Of a stretch of 64,000 bases of DNA, positions 60,801-64,000 are shown in pieces; position 1 is the stretch's first letter; the number at the start of each line of letters is the position of its first letter. Both the position numbers and the translations under genes were made by a program. The notes beneath the pieces are model-generated. The model did not search any database, was not told where the DNA came from, and saw only the letters and a program-made list of their open reading frames with translations. Where the stretch lies: contig NZ_LN997848.1 in assembly GCF_001511835.1 (NCBI RefSeq), positions 2,570,001-2,634,000 of the forward strand, given 5' to 3'. This stretch comes from Magnetospirillum sp. XM-1 (GTDB taxonomy: Bacteria; Pseudomonadota; Alphaproteobacteria; Rhodospirillales; Magnetospirillaceae).

Positions 60801-60961
60801 GCGACATCTTCGTCTCGCGCGAGGATATCCTCGGCTGGGGACGATTTACCAACAGGCAGTTGCGGATTCTCATGCGTGAGGGTACTCACTATTCTATTAT
60901 TGAGGATGAGGCGTTCATTCAGAGGGTTATTTCGCGGGAATTGTCCCGGCCGGCATCTTGA
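54857..60961 (+). CDS. single-module type I polyketide synthase KS-AT-DH-KR-ACP-TE
   Basis: 2034 residues. KS (about 5-425) with C179 in ACSTSL, H315 in HGTGT and H353 in NVGHAE. AT (about 528-830) with S618 in GHSIGE and AFHS, the signature of malonyl-CoA use. DH (about 880-1170): first motif DHRVHDAIVLP has Asp where Gly is usual, second motif LLDSCLH is intact. KR (about 1395-1600) with VTGGLGAIG and SSVLSQLG...NYTAAN, active by motif. ACP with S1712 in GLDSL. C-terminal TE (about 1775-2034): nucleophile position C1855 in GHCLG, with D1983 and H2011. No enoylreductase or methyltransferase. Could make a short reduced or unsaturated acyl chain, perhaps iteratively; product unknown. Confidence 0.9.
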   Translation: MAQPGGIAIIGIACRLPGASDWRQFWTNLCDGKESLTRFSDAELLAEGVPPEQIRDPQYVKAGYVLDGHDGFDAGFFGYAPVEARLIDPQQRHLLEVSWEAFEDAGYPPGRGHGPVAVYATTGTVVTNYMMNVLADYPDARYGGTASMLHFGNDKDYASTRISFKLDLSGPSLNVQAACSTSLVMVDLAAKAIRDGDCTMALAAAATIRAPNRAGYLAVKGSIFSPDGHIRTFDAEAGGTAFSSGVVAVLMKGLGRAIEDGDNIYAVIRGSGVNNDAARKTSYTVTSVEAQSEVMAKALAQAGFAPSSVGYVECHGTGTSVGDPKEVSALKRAFPGAEKGSCPIGSAKPNVGHAENASGLVSLVKTALMLRDGVVPPNVNFKTPNPLLKLETTPFFVNTEKLSWRAGDQPRRALVNALGMGGTNAALAVEEAPAVQERPDRRLRSQHLFLLSARTAPALDALIARHRMVLDGDTPPDLGDWCHTLAAGRVHHAHRLALAVDSVADLRGRLAACNSETAERVRETPRRIAFLYSGQGSQFAGMGRALYETEPDFRQALDRVAAALAPHLERSVLDILFADGEAIHRTENTQPALFAVQVALADCLGAWGVRPMAVAGHSIGEFAAAHLAGALSLDQAARLVAERGRLMGALPEGGAMAAVFADEATVRAALDGAGVGVAAVNGLRNTVISGPVDGVESVLAALERDGIAARRLTVSHAFHSALMAPALDGLARAAEGTGGRPGSVSWVSTLTGLAMSGPPSGEYWCRQAREAVRFADAVRTLAAMGITEYVEIGPGGGLLALARDGVPDGDESWLPSLGKGDGEGRALLGCVAGLHRRGVMVNWARFNAPFQPRRLSLPTYPFQHERFWQAAAERPPTRTSGTGLVGQRRPSPLAAQQFDAVYGRARLAWLADHRVHDAIVLPAAAGLAAALGAARQSLGDDDLEVVDFAQRDALVLADDEERPTCLLLEPENGAQARFSLASQGEGNGAWRTHMEGIVRRAAPDQPRRNGFDAKRIQRRCAISLKASAYYAGMKSLGLGHGAAFRGIESLWRGEGEALARVRLPDDVALSGGGDGPPPALLDSCLHLYPAVIDALGDFSRPPPADAAMPLPVSIERFRMAASPPRELWCHVKRRPANGHAGLTIVDIEARDLDGKLVMGFDGVAVKPLPPAQFRPAAKKQDERWLYQLRWESAGVSAATENGPSVWLLLGGHGDRTLAAALEAEGATVRQEDMPETLDSMAVLLRSVAAGAKGGMVGVLHLGGLDAAGADPTDQAAQARVLGSALMVAQGLAAERERFAGGARLWLVTRNAAAVTDDDPAADVLQAGLWGFGRSLAVEMPTLWGGLIDLEAAGERSAEARLVAARLRRPDGETQFAFRRAARMVARLAEATAAAQPAAPPDGGVYVVTGGLGAIGRKVAEWLARRRKAEMLVLVGRQGRNTPDCDAIVRAIEAIGPKVLVVKADMGVKADVRRLMRRVAELDLPLNGIYHGAGVVDDSMVEAMDWAQFRRVLAPKLDGAWWLHEFSRDAAPRDFVLFSSVLSQLGSAGQANYTAANACLDALAVHRRRLGLSALVVNWGPWAESGMASGLDERVQAAWQARGMRFIDSDLGGRAFDTLFDGGLVQAAVAPIHWPSFLGHFARPPALYAHFQGSLGPGPAAEIVELRASLASDSPGRRRGALTAFLRRLVTSTLGLAETIEASRPLREVGLDSLMAVTLINRVEAAVGLRIPAFNLIRGPSIDQLIDDVWPDTAGAPVPNAVEETVAAGSWLVSIVAPPRPLSRLFCFPFAGGGSATFRGWGAAMDSGVEVIAVEPPGRLTRIGEEPEHDLGRWVDRLMEEMAGKLDLPFAFFGHCLGSLTLYETTCRLMDRAGIRPTHLFCSGARPPDRLKSIGSFETSLIRRLARMPGYRADLPPYRQPGPIFAEIVRHFDIAASEHLLVDPDLRRLMLPAVRADFEMASTYRFRRRRPLDVPITCFVAIGDIFVSREDILGWGRFTNRQLRILMREGTHYSIIEDEAFIQRVISRELSRPAS

Positions 60962-60990
60962 CCGGAAGATGTGAACTCAGGGAGGAACCG

Positions 60991-62028
60991 ATGGCGAAAA
61001 TGGCGTTGGTCTTGGGCGGCGGTGCGCCCAACTGCACATTGATGACGGGGGCCATGCTGGCGTTCGAGGAAGCCGGCGTGAAGTTCGACGTGATTTCCGG
61101 GGCGGGCGGCGGCGGCTGCATGGCGCTGCTCTACGCCTCGCCGGCCAACGGCATGACGCGCCAGGAATCCTTGCGCAACTCCATCAACCTCAGCGTCTCG
61201 GATTCCATCTTCAAATACCTGCCCCTGAACTACAAAGTATTCGTCAAGGGCAGCCGCCTTGCCGAGGGCTACCGCAACCTGCTGACCAAGCTTCCCTATT
61301 ACGAGAAGGTCGTGAACCAGTTGGGCATGACCAAGGGCAAGAAGCTGATCAGCGACCTGATCCAGCTAATCTGGGCCATCACCACGCCCAGCACCACCAC
61401 CTTTTTCTCCAGCGGCTGCTGCTCGCACGCGCCGCTGCTGGAGCAGTTCATCGATTTCTCCAAGATCAAGGATTACGAGGAGGAGGTGTACATCAACGCC
61501 TACTCCGTCGCCGACGAGAAGGTGGTGACCTACGGCAAGAAGGAGATCAATTTCGAGACCTTCGCCGCCTCGCTGGGCTATCCCTTCATCTACGAGGCCA
61601 CCACGGTGGACGGCATCTACTTCATGGAAGGCGGCGCGGTCGACACCTACAATTTCAGCGGCCTGCTGCGCACCGACGAGGACATCCGCACCCTGGTGGT
61701 GCTGGACGCCTTCGGCAACCAGCAATACATCCAGCGGCCCAAGAACCTGTTCCAGGCCTATTCCCAGTCCATGATCCTGCCGCTGGTCGAGGTCTGCCGG
61801 AAGGACCTGATGTTGTTCGAGCACTACTACCTGAAGGAATGGAACGCCGCCCATCCCAAGAAGGAAGTGGAACTGGTGAAGATCAAGTTCGACATTCCCC
61901 CCGACTGGCTGCCGGCCGCGCTGGACTGGTCGACCTCCAACATGGAGCGCATGTTCGAGCTGGGCTACGAGACCGCCAGGAAGCACATCGCCGAATACGG
62001 CGTCGATCTCGGCCGGACCATCACTTAA
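60991..62028 (+). CDS. patatin-fold protein without catalytic residues
   Basis: 345 residues from ATG 60991 (GGGAGGAAC upstream). The patatin oxyanion loop is present (LVLGGGAPN) and DVISGAGGGG aligns with the nucleophile elbow GxSxG, but the Ser position is Gly39. The dyad Asp site reads FMEGGAVD with Glu213 in place of Asp. So it is probably not a lipase. It might bind lipid or acyl chains, or the residues could be in a different place. 29 bases after the PKS stop, same operon. Confidence 0.7.
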   Translation: MAKMALVLGGGAPNCTLMTGAMLAFEEAGVKFDVISGAGGGGCMALLYASPANGMTRQESLRNSINLSVSDSIFKYLPLNYKVFVKGSRLAEGYRNLLTKLPYYEKVVNQLGMTKGKKLISDLIQLIWAITTPSTTTFFSSGCCSHAPLLEQFIDFSKIKDYEEEVYINAYSVADEKVVTYGKKEINFETFAASLGYPFIYEATTVDGIYFMEGGAVDTYNFSGLLRTDEDIRTLVVLDAFGNQQYIQRPKNLFQAYSQSMILPLVEVCRKDLMLFEHYYLKEWNAAHPKKEVELVKIKFDIPPDWLPAALDWSTSNMERMFELGYETARKHIAEYGVDLGRTIT

Positions 62029-62043
62029 AGGGGAGCACGCCGC

Positions 62044-64000
62044 ATGGATGGGTCCGAGGTGGCGTTCGAGCCACGGCTGGCGCTCGAGGCCATGGTGCTC
62101 AGTCGCGAATGCGACCGGCGCGAGGCCATCCTCGTCCGCCAGGGAAAGGCGCCGTTCCACGTGTCGTCGGTGGGGCACGAAGCCCTGGCGGTCCTGGCCC
62201 AGCTGATCGGGCCGGGCGACCAGGTCTTTCCCCATTACCGCGACAAGGCGCTGATGCTGGCCTTGGGCACGCCGGTGCGCGAACTGGCGCGCCTGCTGCT
62301 CGGCAAGGCCGCGTCGCTGGCCAACGGCCGGCAGATGCCGGGGCATTTCGGCGACCGCAGCCGGGGGGTGTGGAGTGCGCTTTCCCCCGTCGCCCACCAC
62401 CTGCTGCCGGCCTGCGGCTTCGCCTGGGCCATGCAGCGCCAGGGACTGCCCCACGTGGCGGTGGCGCTGACCGGGGAAGCGTCGTGCCGCCAGGGCGAGT
62501 TCTTCGAGGCGGTGGCCTTCGCGGTCGAGCGCCGGCTGCCGGTGCTGTTCGTGGTCGAGGACAACGGCCTGGGCATCAGCACGCCCACCGCCCATCTCAA
62601 TCCCCTGGCGCTGGGCATGCTGGACGGCGTGAAGGTCACCCGGGCCGACGGGCGTGATCCCGAAGCCCTGTTCGCCGTCGCCCGGCGGGTGATGCATGGG
62701 GTGCGCGGCGGGGCGGGACCGGCCATCCTGTGGTGCGAGTTGGACCGGCTGGAGGGCCATTCCAGCTTCGACGACCAGCGCGGCTATCTGCCGGAAGAGG
62801 TCATCCGCGCCAAATGGGAGCGCGATCCGGTGGCCGCCTTCGCCGCGCGGCTGGGGCCCCAATCCGAGGTGGAGACCCTGCGCCAGCGCTTCGCCGACGA
62901 GGTCTACGCCACCTTTCAGGAGGTGCTGGACGAGCCGGACCCGTCGCCAAAGGCCGCGCTGGACGGCCGGCTGGCCCCGGCCGGCGAGCCTCCGCCCTTC
63001 CGCTTTCCCGAGGATTACGCCGAGAAGAGGTGGAGTCTGGCCCGTGCGGTGGGGGTGGCGCTTGGCGCCATCTTCGAGCATGACCCAAAGACCGTGCTGT
63101 TCGGCGAGGACGTGGACGATCCCAAGGGGGGCGTGTTCGGCCTGACCCGGGGCCTGTCCACCCGCTTTCCCGGCCGCGTCCACAATTCGCCCCTGGCCGA
63201 GGCCACCATCGCGGGCGTGGCGCCGGGACTGGCCGGCGGCGGCATCCGCCCCATCCTCGAGATGCAGTTCGCCGATTTCTGCGGCCCGGCCATGAGCCAG
63301 ATCGTCAACGATCTGGCGACGCTGCGCTGGCGCTCGGCCGGGGCCTGGACCTGTCCGGCGGTGATCTACGCCCCCTATGGCGGCTATGTGGCCGGGGCCG
63401 GCATGTGGCACAGCCAGGCGTGCGAGGCCGCGTTCTGCCAGATTCCCGGCCTCAGGGTGGCGGTGCCCAGTTCGCCCGCCGACGCCGTCGGCCTGTTCTG
63501 GGCGGCGGCCCATGCCGACGATCCCACCGTCATCTTGCTGCCCAAGCGGCTGTTCCAGGTATCCGAGCCGGTGCCCGCCGAAATTCCCGCCATCGCCTTC
63601 GGCAAAGCTGCGCGCCTGCGCCAGGGCGACGACATCACCGTCATCTGCTGGGGCAACACCGTGCGGGTGGTCGGCGACGCGCTGCGCCTGCCCCAGGCGG
63701 CGTCGGTCTCGGCGGAGGTGTTCGACCTGCGCAGCCTGGTTCCCTGGGATCGCGTGGCAGTCATGGACTCGGTGGCCAGGACCGGGCGGCTGCTGGTGGT
63801 CCAGGAGGACAATGTCAGCGGCGGCGTGGGCCAGATGATCGTCGCCGAGATCTGTGCCGATGCCCGAACCTGGGCCAGCCTGAAGACGCCGCCCTTGATC
63901 CTGGGCCGCCCGGACGTGCATATCGGCTTCAGCGGGGCCTATGGCGACGCCTATCTGCCCCAACCGCAAGCCGTCGCGGAACGGATCCGCGACATGACAG
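62044..64000 (+). CDS. fused E1 alpha-beta 2-oxoacid dehydrogenase, 3' end outside the window
   Basis: ATG 62044 (AAGGGGAGCAC upstream) begins an open frame that reaches the window edge (about 652 codons). Residues 1-300 are an E1-alpha (KAPFHVSSVGHEAL, RQMPGHFGD, LTGEASCRQGEF and EDNGLGIS around the ThDP site). About residue 320 onward is E1-beta (TVLFGEDVDDPKGGVFGLT, NSPLAEATIAGVA, then VAVPSSPADAVGLFW). Oxidatively decarboxylates a 2-oxoacid with thiamine diphosphate and passes the acyl group to a lipoyl E2, which is not in the window. 15 bases after the patatin-like gene. May make a starter unit for the PKS; that is inference. Confidence 0.85.
   Translation, partial: MDGSEVAFEPRLALEAMVLSRECDRREAILVRQGKAPFHVSSVGHEALAVLAQLIGPGDQVFPHYRDKALMLALGTPVRELARLLLGKAASLANGRQMPGHFGDRSRGVWSALSPVAHHLLPACGFAWAMQRQGLPHVAVALTGEASCRQGEFFEAVAFAVERRLPVLFVVEDNGLGISTPTAHLNPLALGMLDGVKVTRADGRDPEALFAVARRVMHGVRGGAGPAILWCELDRLEGHSSFDDQRGYLPEEVIRAKWERDPVAAFAARLGPQSEVETLRQRFADEVYATFQEVLDEPDPSPKAALDGRLAPAGEPPPFRFPEDYAEKRWSLARAVGVALGAIFEHDPKTVLFGEDVDDPKGGVFGLTRGLSTRFPGRVHNSPLAEATIAGVAPGLAGGGIRPILEMQFADFCGPAMSQIVNDLATLRWRSAGAWTCPAVIYAPYGGYVAGAGMWHSQACEAAFCQIPGLRVAVPSSPADAVGLFWAAAHADDPTVILLPKRLFQVSEPVPAEIPAIAFGKAARLRQGDDITVICWGNTVRVVGDALRLPQAASVSAEVFDLRSLVPWDRVAVMDSVARTGRLLVVQEDNVSGGVGQMIVAEICADARTWASLKTPPLILGRPDVHIGFSGAYGDAYLPQPQAVAERIRDMT

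Noticed and set aside
61366..63969. 867-codon - strand ORF
   Set aside because: Antisense to patatin-like and E1 genes.

Overview
The window reads as a high-GC alphaproteobacterial chromosome. The gene families (HupUV hydrogen sensor, phasin-like protein, PAS kinases, large hybrid kinase) fit a Rhodospirillales organism, possibly Magnetospirillum/Paramagnetospirillum; that taxonomic guess is inference. No rRNA, tRNA, IS element or CRISPR array was recognised.

Left host part (1-5447, + strand): a PAS histidine kinase and NarL-type regulator pair, an unrecognised protein, a phasin-like protein and a small unknown protein. A radical-SAM gene follows, broken twice: it has an internal deletion and then runs into the 3' three-quarters of a phage integrase.

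Prophage (about 5448-42869, 37.4 kb): a lambda-type siphovirus prophage lies between 22/23-bp direct repeats. The right repeat is the last codons of hupV, so the phage integrated into the 3' end of a hydrogenase-family gene and left it intact. From left to right it holds two paralogous lipoproteins (+); a terminator; then, on the - strand read right to left, late genes in the order ParB-methyltransferase, terminase, portal, protease-capsid fusion, head-tail joining, tail tube, G/GT chaperones with a -1 frameshift, tape measure, tail tip, Gly-rich fibre and lysis genes. An XRE gene with its own inverted repeats sits on the opposite strand inside the tail genes. Upstream are the - strand early genes (DnaB helicase, replication initiator, cytosine methyltransferase, CII-like protein, Cro) and a + strand CI repressor. 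A + strand early operon (DUF2303, HD phosphohydrolase, SSB, Xis, Int) runs toward attR. AATTT-centred operators flank cI on both sides. An AT-rich two-gene cargo (small protein plus ImmA/IrrE-like protein) lies between int and attR. The integrase remnant outside attL is related to the prophage integrase and sits at the same distance from the repeat, which suggests an older tandem prophage that has since decayed.

Right host part: hupUV (- strand), a UPF0126/TRIC-like membrane protein, a PAS-GGDEF diguanylate cyclase, a CheX-REC fusion and a 2107-residue kinase/ATPase/GAF/PAS/Hpt/CheA-like signalling protein form a - strand signalling block. Divergent from it is a + strand operon of a Met-rich small protein, a one-module type I polyketide synthase (KS-AT-DH-KR-ACP-TE) whose thioesterase has Cys in place of Ser, a patatin-fold protein that lacks both catalytic residues, and a fused E1 alpha-beta 2-oxoacid dehydrogenase cut by the window edge. 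This last operon is the best candidate for an undescribed pathway. The most informative sequence-level finds are the att sites in hupV and the hidden G/T frameshift.
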